NCBI RefSeq assembly: GCF_044466355.1
Contig: NZ_JBITMQ010000025.1
Span: 1-64,000 of the forward strand
DNA: 64,000 bases
Direction: 5' to 3'
From: Actinophytocola sp044466355
GTDB taxonomy: Bacteria; Actinomycetota; Actinomycetes; Mycobacteriales; Pseudonocardiaceae
Part shown: positions 50,668-59,603 of the stretch, piece after piece
Position numbering within the stretch: position 1 is the first letter of the stretch
How the letters are laid out: each line of letters begins with the position of its first letter
The notes under the pieces: generated by a model
What the model saw: the letters and a program-made list of their open reading frames with translations, nothing else
Told to the model about the DNA's origin: nothing
The model's database searches: none
Made by a program: the position numbers and the translations under genes

Positions 50668-53190
50668 GTGGGGAAAGGGCGTGGTGTCTGCGCCGGTTGT
50701 GGACGCGACCGGTCTCTGGTCACCAGCGGGCTGTGCCATACCTGCTACCACGCCCGCCGGGACAAGGAGACCTGTGTCGGGTGTGGTCGACTGACCGTTC
50801 CGATCGGACGCACAGCCGAGGGGGCGTGGTGCCGGAACTGCAACGGAAAGCGCCTCGCCGAATCGTGCTCGCTGTGCGGCCGGTCCGGGCGGGTGGCCGC
50901 ACGGCGCGACGGGCAGCCGGTGTGTTCGCGGTGCTGGCAGCGCGAGCGGCGCGTCCCGCAGCCCTGCTCGGTGTGCGGGCGGACGATGAAGGCCACGAAG
51001 AACACCCCGCAGGGCCGGGTCTGCTACACCTGCCACCGCAAGACCCTTCCCCGCAAGCCGTGCTGGGTCTGCGGCAAGACCGTCTTGGCCGCCGCTCACA
51101 CCGAGGAGGGAGCGTGGTGCGAGCGGTGCCGCCAGGCGCATCTGGCCGAACCCTGCTCGCGGTGCGGCCGGACGGCACCGGTCGCCATCCGCGACGAGCA
51201 GCGGCCGGTGTGCAAGGCGTGCTACCAGCGCGCGCATCAACGGCCACCGCGCCGCTGCGTCGACTGCGGTGAGGACAAGCCGGCGGCTCGGCTCACCGAC
51301 GAGGGCCCGCTGTGCGAGAGGTGCGACAACCGGCGTGCGCCGAAGGTGCTGTGCCCGCGCTGCGGCAAGACCCGCAAGGTCGGGACCGTGCGCACCGGCG
51401 TCTGCCGGGCCTGCGCTCAGCGGGCTATTCCGCGTCAGCCGTGCCGTAACTGCGGCCGGACCCGGTTGGTGGCCTACCGCGACGCCGACGGCGAACCGTG
51501 GTGTGACCGCTGCCGCCGGCGGGCGCAGGCCGAACCGTGCTCGGGCTGTGGCGCCCGCAAGGTCGTGTGCGCTCGTGACCACATTGGACCGTGGTGCACA
51601 GCGTGCTGGGAAGTGGTACGGCCCGGCCCACCGTGCGACGACTGCGGGCAACGACCGTCGATGCCGATGCCCGGTGCGGACGGCGTGGCCAGGTGCGTGC
51701 CGTGCCACCTGGCCGCCCAGGTCCCGTGCGCCCGGTGCGGAACCACAGCCCGCGCTGAACGGCACTGGCCGGAAGGCCCGGTCTGCCTGTCCTGTGTGGA
51801 CGCCGTACGACTCACGCACGAGCGCTGCCACCGCTGCGGTGAGCTGGCCGGGGTGTTCCGCCGCGAGGCTGCCGGACCGTTGTGCCCGGACTGCGCGGGC
51901 GTCACGTTCTCCTACCACTGCCCAACCTGCGGAGCGATGGGCCGCCTGCTGCGCGGCCAGTGCCCGTCCTGCACCGCCCGCCGCGACCTGGGCGAGGTGT
52001 TCACCCAACCCGACGGGCGACCGGCCGCCTGGTTGGCGCCGCTGGCCGAGCTGCTGGAGAACTACGACAACCCCTACTCGCTGTCCCTGTACCTGCGCCG
52101 GCCCGGCGGGCAACTCATCCGCCGGATGGTCACCGGCGAGCTGGCCTGCACCCACCAAGCGCTCGACGAGTTGCGGCAGACCACCGCCGTGCAGCACCTG
52201 CGCGGCCTGCTGGTGCTCGCCGAACTCCTCGAACCCCGCGAGGAAGAACTCGCCCAGCTCACCCGCGACGTCCAGACCCTGCTGGAGCGGGTGACCACCC
52301 CGCACGACAAGACCATCCTGGCCCGCTACGCCCGATGGCACCTGATGCCGCTGGCCCACCAACACGCCGAGCAGGACGCCGGCTTCACGTACTACCAGCG
52401 TGAACACCTCCGCCGGAAGCTGGACACCGCCCGCCTGCTGTTGAGCTACCTCGGCACCCGCGGCACCAGCCTGGCCACTCTCACCCAACCCGTGGCGGAC
52501 CGCTGGCTGATCCGCAATCGGCCCCGCCAGCACCATGCCCGCTCGTTCCTGCTGTGGGCCGCGACCAACGGCCTGGCCCCGGCCCACATCGCGATCGGCA
52601 CCTCGCGCCACACCGGCGACCGGGAGATCATGAGCGACACCGACCGTGTCCTGCTCGCCGTCACGCTGGAGACCGACGACACGCTGCCACTGGCGGACCG
52701 GGTCGCCGGCTGTCTGGTCCTGCAATACGGCCAAAGCTGCTGGCGCCTGGTCAACCTCACCGCCGACGATGTCCTCGCCCATCCCGACGAACCCGGCATC
52801 CTCGGCCTGCGACTCGGTCGCGACCCCTTGTGGCTGCGGCCCCGGCTCTCCGCGCTCCTGCACCGGCTCGTCACCAACCGCCGCCCGCTCGCCGGCGCGC
52901 TGCGGCACCGCCCGACGCCCTACCTGTTCCCCGGGCTGCGCCCCGACCGGCCGATCACCTCAGCCACGCTCCAGACTCGACTGCGCAAGCTCGGTGTCCC
53001 CAGCGTCCGCACCGCCCGCAACGGCGCCTGGCTCTCGCTGGTCGGCGCGGTCCACTGGAAGATGCTCGCCGACCTGCTCGGCGTCGCCGACACCACCGCC
53101 AGCGCCTGGCACCGCGAGAACGGCGGCGACCGCGCCAGCTACGTCGCCAGCCGCCTGCGCCAAGGACAACGCACCGCCGGCCCCGAGTAA
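50668..53190 (+). CDS. 14-fold zinc-ribbon protein with degenerate tyrosine-recombinase core
   Basis: About 840 residues from GTG 50668. Residues 8-435 hold 28 CxxC pairs, which I counted as 14 zinc ribbons in a row (for example CAGC/CHTC, CVGC/CRNC, and last CPTC/CPSC), each about 30 residues. The rest is helical and ends in a tyrosine-recombinase-like core: DRVAGCLVLQYGQSCWRLVN, PYLFPGLRPDRPITSATLQT, then NGAWLSLVGAVHWKMLADLL and VADTTASAWHRENGGDRASY. The Arg/His and Tyr positions are mostly replaced (Trp where Tyr is expected), so catalysis is unlikely. It probably binds DNA or RNA and targets the active integrase. The start is chosen to follow the HTH gene; its ribosome-binding site is weak. 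Confidence 0.82.
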   Translation: MGKGRGVCAGCGRDRSLVTSGLCHTCYHARRDKETCVGCGRLTVPIGRTAEGAWCRNCNGKRLAESCSLCGRSGRVAARRDGQPVCSRCWQRERRVPQPCSVCGRTMKATKNTPQGRVCYTCHRKTLPRKPCWVCGKTVLAAAHTEEGAWCERCRQAHLAEPCSRCGRTAPVAIRDEQRPVCKACYQRAHQRPPRRCVDCGEDKPAARLTDEGPLCERCDNRRAPKVLCPRCGKTRKVGTVRTGVCRACAQRAIPRQPCRNCGRTRLVAYRDADGEPWCDRCRRRAQAEPCSGCGARKVVCARDHIGPWCTACWEVVRPGPPCDDCGQRPSMPMPGADGVARCVPCHLAAQVPCARCGTTARAERHWPEGPVCLSCVDAVRLTHERCHRCGELAGVFRREAAGPLCPDCAGVTFSYHCPTCGAMGRLLRGQCPSCTARRDLGEVFTQPDGRPAAWLAPLAELLENYDNPYSLSLYLRRPGGQLIRRMVTGELACTHQALDELRQTTAVQHLRGLLVLAELLEPREEELAQLTRDVQTLLERVTTPHDKTILARYARWHLMPLAHQHAEQDAGFTYYQREHLRRKLDTARLLLSYLGTRGTSLATLTQPVADRWLIRNRPRQHHARSFLLWAATNGLAPAHIAIGTSRHTGDREIMSDTDRVLLAVTLETDDTLPLADRVAGCLVLQYGQSCWRLVNLTADDVLAHPDEPGILGLRLGRDPLWLRPRLSALLHRLVTNRRPLAGALRHRPTPYLFPGLRPDRPITSATLQTRLRKLGVPSVRTARNGAWLSLVGAVHWKMLADLLGVADTTASAWHRENGGDRASYVASRLRQGQRTAGPE

Positions 53191-53351
53191 CCGAGCTGGG
53201 TGCCGGCCGGAGTGCTCTTCGTTGCGGAGGTCCTGCCGTTGGGGATCGTGCTTGCCTGAGACGGTCCCCTTTTCGGGTTGGCCACCGGCCGGGAGGTGTC
53301 CGTGTCCTCGTGATCGGTGGACGCAGGTGCGCTCGTGTCGCGGTTGGGGTG

Positions 53352-54812
53352 TCAGAGTGGGTTGAGGTGTATGGGTAGTCCGTCGGAGGGCACGGGGAGG
53401 GAGGTGTTGTCCCAGCGGATGTGGTAGCCGTGGGGGATGGTCCAGTGGGTGGTGCGCAGCATTTCGTGCAGGATGGTTTTGACTTCGAGGGTGCCGAAGT
53501 GCATGCCGATGCATTTGTGCACGCCGCCGCCGAAGGGGAGCCAGGCGAAGCGATGACTGTGGTCTTCGCGGCGGTGTGGGGCGAAGCGGTCGGGGTCGAA
53601 GGTGTCGGGGTCGGTCCAGTATTCGGGCACGTAGTGGTTGATGGCGGGGGCGAGGGCGACGAGGGTGTCGGCGGGCAGGTAGTGGCCGAGGATGTCGGTG
53701 TCGGTGACGGTTTTGCGCATCACGAGGGGTACGGGGGCCAGTAGCCGGAGGGCTTCTTTGATGACGCGGTCGAGGGTGTCGAGGTTGTCCAGGGCGTCGA
53801 TGTCGAGGGGGGCGTCGCCGAGGGCGAGGGATTCCTGCCGGGCGCGGTCTTGCCAGTCGGGGTGGGTGGCGAGGTAGTAGGCGGCGGCGGTGGTGGTGAT
53901 GGTGGCGGTGTCGTGGGCGGCCATCATCAGAAAGATCATGTGGTTGATGACGTCGTCGTCGCTGAAGTGCTCACCTTCGGGGGTGGTGGCCTGGCACAGC
54001 GCGGCGAACAGGTCCTCCCCGGTGCTGGCGCGGGCGGCGGGCAGGTGCTGGGCGAAGTAGTCTTCGAGGACTCGGCGGCCGCGTACGCCGGCGCGCCAGC
54101 GGGTGCCGGGCAGCGGGGCGCGCACCAGTGCGCTGGCGGCGCGGACGGTGGCGACGAACGCCTGGTTGATCCGTTCGGTGTCGGTGGAGCCGCCTCGGCC
54201 GCCCATGAACACCTGGGTCGCGATGTCCAGGGTGAGACGTTTGAGCAGCCAGTACAGCCGCACGGGCCGTTGGGTCGGCCAGGTGGGGATGGTGGCGCGC
54301 ACGCGCGGGCTGACCTGGTGGGTGTAGCCGGCGAGGCGGTCTCGGGTGAAGGCGTGCTGCATGATGCGGCGGTGCATCTTGTGCTCGTCGAAGTCGAGCA
54401 GCATCAGCCCGCGGTGGAAGAACCGGTCGATCAGGAACTGCCAGCCGGCTTGGGAGAAGGCTTTGTCGGCGTTGGTGAACACGCGCTGGGTCGCCTCGGG
54501 GCCTGCCACGACGGCGACGCGGGTGCCGAACGCGCCCATCCAGGTGACCGGTCCGTAGCGGTCGTAGCGTTCGCGGCCGAACTCGGTGCCGAAGCGGATG
54601 TAGTCGAGCAGGTGCCCCACCACGGGCGGGCCGTAGTCGCCGCGGACCGGCCGCAGGCCGCTGCCCTCGGGTGGGGTGGCCAGGTCAGTGGTGGGCCAGC
54701 GGCGGCTGAACCGGCGCCACGCCTCGTCGACCGCCTGGGGTGCTGGTGCGACCAGCACCGAGGACAGGCGCTGCCGCGCCGCCTGGGTGGTGCGCTCGAT
54801 GATGTGGACCAT
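53352..54812 (-). CDS. Cytochrome P450
   Basis: 486 residues from ATG 54812, behind AAGGAG. It has the I-helix motif MMAAHDTATIT (about 296), EALRLL (about 352) for the ExxR helix, and the heme-binding FGGGVHKCIG with its Cys near residue 435. It is soluble, and needs a ferredoxin and reductase not seen in the window. It monooxygenates a small organic substrate. The gene is the last of the SDR, LLM and P450 operon, 11 bases after the LLM gene. No signal or anchor is seen, as usual for bacterial P450s. Confidence 0.93.
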   Translation of the reverse strand: MVHIIERTTQAARQRLSSVLVAPAPQAVDEAWRRFSRRWPTTDLATPPEGSGLRPVRGDYGPPVVGHLLDYIRFGTEFGRERYDRYGPVTWMGAFGTRVAVVAGPEATQRVFTNADKAFSQAGWQFLIDRFFHRGLMLLDFDEHKMHRRIMQHAFTRDRLAGYTHQVSPRVRATIPTWPTQRPVRLYWLLKRLTLDIATQVFMGGRGGSTDTERINQAFVATVRAASALVRAPLPGTRWRAGVRGRRVLEDYFAQHLPAARASTGEDLFAALCQATTPEGEHFSDDDVINHMIFLMMAAHDTATITTTAAAYYLATHPDWQDRARQESLALGDAPLDIDALDNLDTLDRVIKEALRLLAPVPLVMRKTVTDTDILGHYLPADTLVALAPAINHYVPEYWTDPDTFDPDRFAPHRREDHSHRFAWLPFGGGVHKCIGMHFGTLEVKTILHEMLRTTHWTIPHGYHIRWDNTSLPVPSDGLPIHLNPL

Positions 54813-54823
54813 GACGGCTCTCC

Positions 54824-55864
54824 TTATGTGGTAGGCGTGCGGGTGAGTGGGGCGAAGGCGTCGAGCACGGCGGTGGTGGCCGACGGGCCGGCGAAGGAAG
54901 ACGGATACAGCAAGGTCCGCTCGTACAAGCCCGCCCACCGGGCGGCGAACTGGCTGCGGACCTGCTCAGGGGTGCCGGCCACGGCGATGGTGTCGATCAT
55001 CCGGTCTGACACCGCGGCCACCATCGCCTCCAGGTCACCAGCGCGACGCGCTGCCTGGATGGCGCCCGCCTCGTCAGTGAAGCCGTGCAGAGTGAGGATG
55101 GAATCGTAGGTTTTCACCGAGGCATAGAACGCGATCTGCGCGGCGGCCATCCGGCGAGCACGGTCTTCGTCAGGATCCACCGCGCAGATCACATACCCGG
55201 CCACCGGCACCGGCCCGGCGCGTTCGGCGCCCGCTGCCAGCGCGGGCCGCACCGTGTGGCGCAGGTATTCCGGGGTGAACAGCGGATGACCGACCAGCCC
55301 GTCGGCCACCGCCCCGGCGGCGCGTATCATGCGCGTGTTCACCCCGGCCAGATACACCGGCACCGCCGGCCGCGTCGGGGCCGCGACGGGCGCGGTCGGA
55401 ACGACGTGTGCGCGGTAGAACCGGCCTTCGTGGCGCACCGGCCCCTCGTCCAGCCGCCACAGCCGGCGCAGCAGCGGCACCAGTTCCTCTGCCCGTGCCG
55501 CGGGATGCTCCCCGGACAGGCCATGCCAGTCCTGCTGCATGCGCCGCGTCCCCGTCCCGAGCCCGAGGATCAGCCGGCCGCCGCACAGTGCGTCCAGATC
55601 CCGCGCCTCGGCGGCCAGCACCAGCGGCGTCCGGCCGAACCCGTAGGCGATCCCGGTCCCCAGAGTGATCGACTCGGTCACCGCGGCCATCGCCGCCACC
55701 GCGACCACCGCCGAGCGGTCGTAGAACTCCGCCGCCCACACCGACTCGAACCCCGCTCGTTCGGCGTCCGCGGCCATCGCCGCCACCTCATGCACATTCC
55801 CACCGGTGCACACGAGCGACAGTCCACGATGCCCCGCCGCGGGAGTGGCCGCGTCGCTCGTCAT
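54824..55864 (-). CDS. LLM-class flavin-dependent oxidoreductase (probably F420-type)
   Basis: 346 residues, TIM-barrel luciferase-like: AAMAADAERAGFESVWAAEF, ITLGTGIAYGFGRTPLVLAA and LDALCGGRLILGLGTGTRRM are the typical strands and the FMN/F420-binding region. The ATG at 55864 overlaps the stop of the SDR gene (ATGA). Actinomycete members usually use F420 for hydride transfer to an unknown substrate, often next to P450s. Binding of F420 rather than FMN is inferred from the family. Confidence 0.85.
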   Translation of the reverse strand: MTSDAATPAAGHRGLSLVCTGGNVHEVAAMAADAERAGFESVWAAEFYDRSAVVAVAAMAAVTESITLGTGIAYGFGRTPLVLAAEARDLDALCGGRLILGLGTGTRRMQQDWHGLSGEHPAARAEELVPLLRRLWRLDEGPVRHEGRFYRAHVVPTAPVAAPTRPAVPVYLAGVNTRMIRAAGAVADGLVGHPLFTPEYLRHTVRPALAAGAERAGPVPVAGYVICAVDPDEDRARRMAAAQIAFYASVKTYDSILTLHGFTDEAGAIQAARRAGDLEAMVAAVSDRMIDTIAVAGTPEQVRSQFAARWAGLYERTLLYPSSFAGPSATTAVLDAFAPLTRTPTT

Positions 55865-56769
55865 GGACGTTCCCGTTCCCTCGGCCGGTCGGCCATCGCG
55901 TCCTGCCCGCGTCCGGGCACAGCACGGGCGTCGTAACCAGCCCGGGCGACCGGGTCAGCGCCGGCAAGGACCCGATCCGCGCCCGAGATCCGCAGCAGGG
56001 CGTCGCGCAGCGCACGGGGCGCCAGCGCGAGCAGCCGGTTGACCACCGCCAGCGATCGCGGCACGTACACGTCGAACCGCGGCCGGCGCACCACAGCCGT
56101 GATCGCGTCGGCCACTTGCTGCGGTGTGACCGGCCGCACCAGCGGGGACTCACCCAGCCCAGTGGCCAGTTCGGTCCTCACCACCGTGGGCATCACACAC
56201 GACACCGCCACCCCACTGCCCCGCAGTTCGGCGCGCAACGCCTCGGACAAGCCCACGACACCGTGTTTGGTGGCGCAATAGGTGGCCGCGCCGGGGAAGC
56301 CAACTTTGCCCGCCTGCGAGGCCACGTTGACGAGGTGTCCCCGCCCACGCGGAAGCATCCGGCGCAGAGCGTCACGGCTGCCGTGGATCACGGCATGGAG
56401 GTTGATCTCCAACTGCCGGGCCGCCACCGACGCCGGCTCGTCACCGAGCGACCCCAACGGCATGATCCCCGCATTGTTGATCAGCACATCCAGCGGTCCG
56501 CAGGTCGACTCGACCTGGTCCAGGAACCCGGCGAACGCATCCTGGTCGGTCACATCCACCCGCCAGGCACGGACGGCGGGGTGCTGGCCCGCCAGCCACC
56601 CCGGTGGGGCATCGAGGTCACCGATCGCGACTGTGGCCCCCGCCGTGGCAAGCGCCTGGGCGGTCGCCAGCCCGATTCCGCGTGAACCCCCGGTGATCGC
56701 CACCACCACACCGGCTAGTGCCGGCACGGTCTCCGCGTGCCGTCGGACGGTCCTGACTCGCTGCGTCAC
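55861..56769 (-). CDS. Short-chain dehydrogenase/reductase
   Basis: 302 residues. The Rossmann motif TGGSRGIGLAT (residues 26-33) binds NAD(P). LINNAGIMPLGSL and the catalytic YCATKHGVVGLSEAL (Tyr-x3-Lys), with a preceding Ser region (HLVNVASQAGKVG), complete the SDR core. The C-terminal extension is Arg-rich and lengthens the protein beyond the usual 250. It is the first gene of the operon with LLM and P450 genes and is divergent from a TetR gene. It likely oxidises or reduces a hydroxyl/keto group of the same substrate family. Confidence 0.9.
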   Translation of the reverse strand: MTQRVRTVRRHAETVPALAGVVVAITGGSRGIGLATAQALATAGATVAIGDLDAPPGWLAGQHPAVRAWRVDVTDQDAFAGFLDQVESTCGPLDVLINNAGIMPLGSLGDEPASVAARQLEINLHAVIHGSRDALRRMLPRGRGHLVNVASQAGKVGFPGAATYCATKHGVVGLSEALRAELRGSGVAVSCVMPTVVRTELATGLGESPLVRPVTPQQVADAITAVVRRPRFDVYVPRSLAVVNRLLALAPRALRDALLRISGADRVLAGADPVARAGYDARAVPGRGQDAMADRPRERERP

Positions 56770-56799
56770 GTCGTATCGCCTCCGTTGCCGACCACCGAA

Positions 56800-56847
56800 T
56801 TCTGACAGGAACCACAGTCAGAATGGTTCTGACAGGAACGTATGTCA
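56800..56847. promoter_or_regulatory. TetR operator-like repeats between divergent genes
   Basis: TTCTGAC (56800-56806) and GTCAGAA (56817-56823) are perfect 7-bp inverted arms. TTCTGACAGGAAC occurs as a direct repeat at 56800-56812 and 56827-56839, and TGACA/TGTCA arms frame 56830-56847. The repeats lie between the SDR operon and a TetR gene, the usual place for its operator. Confidence 0.6.
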
Positions 56848-56857
56848 AGATGGGTGC

Positions 56858-57493
56858 ATGTCGATGCCGAAGCGCAGCTATCGGGGCGTCAGTTCTCAGC
56901 AACGCCGCGACCAGCGGCGCGAGCAGCTGTTGGAAGCCGGTTTGGATCTGCTGGGCACCGAAGGGTGGCGGCAGACCACGATGACCGCGGTGTGCGCGCG
57001 GGCGGGACTGACCGAGCGGTACTTCTACGAGAGTTTCGCCCACCGTGACGAGTTGCTGCTGGCGGTGCTCGACCGGGTCGCCGCGCGGATCCGTGATGTC
57101 GGGCTGCGCGCTCTGGCGACCCCCGGCGGTGATCCCTACTCGAAGGCCACGGCGGCGATCAGCGCGTTCGTCGACCTGCTCACCGGCGATCCGCGCATCG
57201 GCCGTGTGGCCATGCTGGAATCCGCCGCCGCCGAGCCGCTGCGCACCCGACGTCACGAACTGCTGCGCGAGTTCGCCCAGCTGATCGCCACCCAGGCCCA
57301 GGCTCTGCACGGTGCCGACGCGCTCTCCCCACCCCATGACCAGATCGCGGGTCTCCTGCTCACCGGCGGCCTCGCCGAACTGCTCATGGCCTGGCTCAGC
57401 GGCGAACTCCCGGTCGACCGCCAGGACATCATCGATGTCGCCGCCACCCTGTTCGCCGCCGCCACCCGGCGAAAGCCCATCTCGACCCCGTGA
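56858..57493 (+). CDS. TetR-family transcriptional regulator
   Basis: 211 residues from ATG 56858 (ATG 56864 is close by). QQRRDQRREQLLEAGLDLLG, then AVCARAGLTERYFYESFAHR, is the TetR HTH (residues 15-65). The C-terminal helical ligand domain shows ISAFVDLLTGDPRIGRVAML and AGLLLTGGLAELLMAWL. It probably represses the divergent SDR-LLM-P450 operon and itself through the repeats at 56800-56847. The thioesterase gene follows by 38 bases. Confidence 0.88.
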   Translation: MSMPKRSYRGVSSQQRRDQRREQLLEAGLDLLGTEGWRQTTMTAVCARAGLTERYFYESFAHRDELLLAVLDRVAARIRDVGLRALATPGGDPYSKATAAISAFVDLLTGDPRIGRVAMLESAAAEPLRTRRHELLREFAQLIATQAQALHGADALSPPHDQIAGLLLTGGLAELLMAWLSGELPVDRQDIIDVAATLFAAATRRKPISTP

Positions 57494-57531
57494 CCCGGCC
57501 ATGCCGGCCGCTACCGAAGGATCGACACGCA

Positions 57532-58032
57532 ATGGCTGACCCCATGCCCATCTCGCTGCCGCCGCACCACCCGCAGTGCCTGGGGTGCGGGCCGGACAAC
57601 CCGGCCGGTCTGCACCTGGACGTCCACCGCCACGGGGACACCGTGGTCACCGACATCACCTTCGACCCGCGGCACCGCGGCGCCCCCGGCTTGGCACACG
57701 GCGGCGCGATCTCGGCGGCCTGCGACGACCTGTTCGGGTTCGTCCTCTACCTCGTGGAAGAAGTCGCCGTCACCCGCACCTTGACCGTCAACTACCTCGC
57801 GCCGGTGCCGCTCGGCCAGCCACACCGCATCACCGCACGCCTGCAGCACCGCCATGGCCGGCGACTGCACCTGGAAGCCACCGGCACCGGCCCCGACGGC
57901 CTCACCCGGTTCACCGCCGAAGCCCTGTTCCTCACCGTAGACCACAACCACTTCGCCCCCCACGGCGCCGACACCGAGGTGCAGGCCATGTTCACCCACC
58001 ACCAACCACACGACCGCGAACACCACAACTGA
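57532..58032 (+). CDS. PaaI-type hotdog thioesterase
   Basis: 166 residues from ATG 57532 behind GAAGGA. HHPQCLGCGPDNPAGLHLDV, FDPRHRGAPGLAHGGAISAA and TLTVNYLAPVPLGQPHRITA are the hotdog-fold core; the HGG loop and nearby Asp are the usual active-site region of the PaaI family, which hydrolyses acyl-CoA. It is downstream of the TetR gene on the same strand, so it may be in that operon. Confidence 0.85.
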   Translation: MADPMPISLPPHHPQCLGCGPDNPAGLHLDVHRHGDTVVTDITFDPRHRGAPGLAHGGAISAACDDLFGFVLYLVEEVAVTRTLTVNYLAPVPLGQPHRITARLQHRHGRRLHLEATGTGPDGLTRFTAEALFLTVDHNHFAPHGADTEVQAMFTHHQPHDREHHN

Positions 58033-58134
58033 GAACCGCGCGGGACACCGCGGCCGGTGGACAACCGATGACCTTGACTGGTTCGGTGATCTGGTCCGTC
58101 GGTTCCGCCGGCACGGACTCGCCTCGAACCGGTC

Positions 58135-58893
58135 TCAGGATGCCTGGTCCTGGTCACCGATCTCCCAGGCGAACCGGGCCAGTGCGGTATCGGCGGCGCG
58201 TCGTCCCGCGTCGATGATGCGGGGAACATCCCTTCGTGACCATGGGGAGAGTCGTCGTAGGTCGGGTTCGATGATCAGAGTATCGCCGTCGTCACGTGCG
58301 GCGGCGACGGTCGCGGCGGTGACGCGGCCGGTGCCGGGCCACTGCCAGCCTGGGCGTAGCCGCACGGCGATGACGAGGTCCGCGCCGAGGCCGCGGGCGG
58401 GTGTGATGGGCAGGTTGTCCGCGAGCGCGCCGTCGACCAGGAAGCGACCGTTCCAGGAGATCGGGGGGAACAGGCCAGGGACGGCGATGCTCGCACGCAG
58501 CGCCAGGTCGAGGGGGCCGTTGGTGAGCACGACGGACGACCGTGTGCGCAGGTCGGTGGCTACCGCGCCGAACCGGCGTGGCAAATGCTCGATCCTCGGC
58601 TCTGGGCCGAGCACACCGACGGAGGCCGACAGGGCGGAGCTGTCGAGCAGGGCCAGGCGTGGTGTGAGGGTGAACTTGCCGAAGGTCGCCCAGCCCGCCA
58701 CGCGGACCTGCTCCTCGATGAGATCCAGCGGCAACCCGGCCGCGAACGCGGCGCCCACGAGCGCTCCGGCGCTCGTGCCCGTGACGATCCGCGGCTCGAT
58801 GCCCCGCTCGGCGAGTGCATGCAGGACACCGATGTGGGCGGCGCCCAGTGCGGCACCGCCGCCCAGGGCAAGACCAACCCGCGGGTTGGGCAT
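58135..58893 (-). CDS. Patatin-like phospholipase
   Basis: 252 residues. GLALGGGAALGAAHIGVLHA carries the oxyanion loop (GGGAALG). VTGTSAGALVGAAFAAG gives the GxSxG nucleophile (GTSAG, residues 39-43). FLVDGALADNLPITPA gives the catalytic Asp (DGA). No signal peptide is seen. It probably hydrolyses lipid ester bonds in the cytoplasm or at the membrane. It is transcribed after a TetR gene with 30 bases between them. Confidence 0.9.
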   Translation of the reverse strand: MPNPRVGLALGGGAALGAAHIGVLHALAERGIEPRIVTGTSAGALVGAAFAAGLPLDLIEEQVRVAGWATFGKFTLTPRLALLDSSALSASVGVLGPEPRIEHLPRRFGAVATDLRTRSSVVLTNGPLDLALRASIAVPGLFPPISWNGRFLVDGALADNLPITPARGLGADLVIAVRLRPGWQWPGTGRVTAATVAAARDDGDTLIIEPDLRRLSPWSRRDVPRIIDAGRRAADTALARFAWEIGDQDQAS

Positions 58894-58923
58894 GACGCGA
58901 CTCCGTACTGTTGATCGAGACGT

Positions 58924-59508
58924 TCAGCGCGGCGGCATCGGGGTGGACCGGGACGGGTTGAGCGCGTCGAGCAGCAGGCTCAGGTAGCGGCGGCGGGTTC
59001 GGCGGTCGAGGTTGGTGGTGCTGAAGGCGGTGGTGGCGAGGGCGAGCAACACGGGGATGTCTTCGGGGGTGATGTCGGGGCGGATGTTGCCTGCTTGCTG
59101 GGCGGCGCGCAGGATGGGGGTGAGGGTCTGCATACTGCGGCGGAGCAGTTCGCCGGTGACCTCGGTGAGCTGTCCGATCGCCGCGACCAGGCCGGGTTCT
59201 CGCAGGATGAGGTCGCTGATTCGTTCGGCGACGTCGAGCAGGGCCTGCCGGGACGCGCCGGTGTCGGCGAAGGTGGCGAGTGCGGGTTCGATCTCGGTGG
59301 CGAAGATCTGGTCGTAGACGGCGCAGGCGAGAGATTCCCGGTTGGGGAAGTGCCGGTAGAGGGTCGCGATGCCCACACCGGCCTCGCGCGCGATGCGGGT
59401 GAGGGGCCCGGTGCCGTCGCCGGTGGCGAAGACCCGGCGCGCGGCGTCGAGAATTCGTGCGATGTTCGACAGCGCGTCCGCGCGTGACGACATCGACTTA
59501 GAAGCCAT
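58924..59508 (-). CDS. TetR/AcrR-family regulator
   Basis: 194 residues from ATG 59508 (ATG 59547 is possible but carries a less TetR-like leader). ILDAARRVFATGDGTGPLTR and IAREAGVGIATLYRHFPNRE form the HTH. The C-terminal part (AERISDLILREPGLVAAIGQ) is the ligand domain. It likely represses the divergent MMPL exporter and its own operon with the patatin gene through the 37-bp palindrome at 59554-59590. Confidence 0.88.
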   Translation of the reverse strand: MASKSMSSRADALSNIARILDAARRVFATGDGTGPLTRIAREAGVGIATLYRHFPNRESLACAVYDQIFATEIEPALATFADTGASRQALLDVAERISDLILREPGLVAAIGQLTEVTGELLRRSMQTLTPILRAAQQAGNIRPDITPEDIPVLLALATTAFSTTNLDRRTRRRYLSLLLDALNPSRSTPMPPR

Positions 59509-59553
59509 CGCCGCATCGTCCTCTCGGTGCCCGGGCGCACCCGACATCTCGTG

Positions 59554-59590
59554 GTGATAGCTTACTCTCGGTTCGAGAGTTCGCTATCAC
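59554..59590. promoter_or_regulatory. 37-bp nested palindromic operator
   Basis: GTGATAGC (59554-59561) and GCTATCAC (59583-59590) are perfect 8-bp outer arms. ACTCTCG and CGAGAGT inside them form a second perfect pair around GTT. The site lies between the divergent TetR and MMPL genes, so it is the probable TetR operator and promoter region of both. Confidence 0.75.
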
Positions 59591-59603
59591 TTGTCGCCGG
59601 GGA

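Noticed and set aside
50440..52908. Long minus-strand frame opposite the zinc-ribbon gene
   Set aside because: It is composition-driven; the plus strand has 28 regularly spaced CxxC pairs.
53191..53351. Terminator from CCGGCCGG copies between convergent genes
   Set aside because: The copies are short palindromes far apart and do not form a convincing hairpin.
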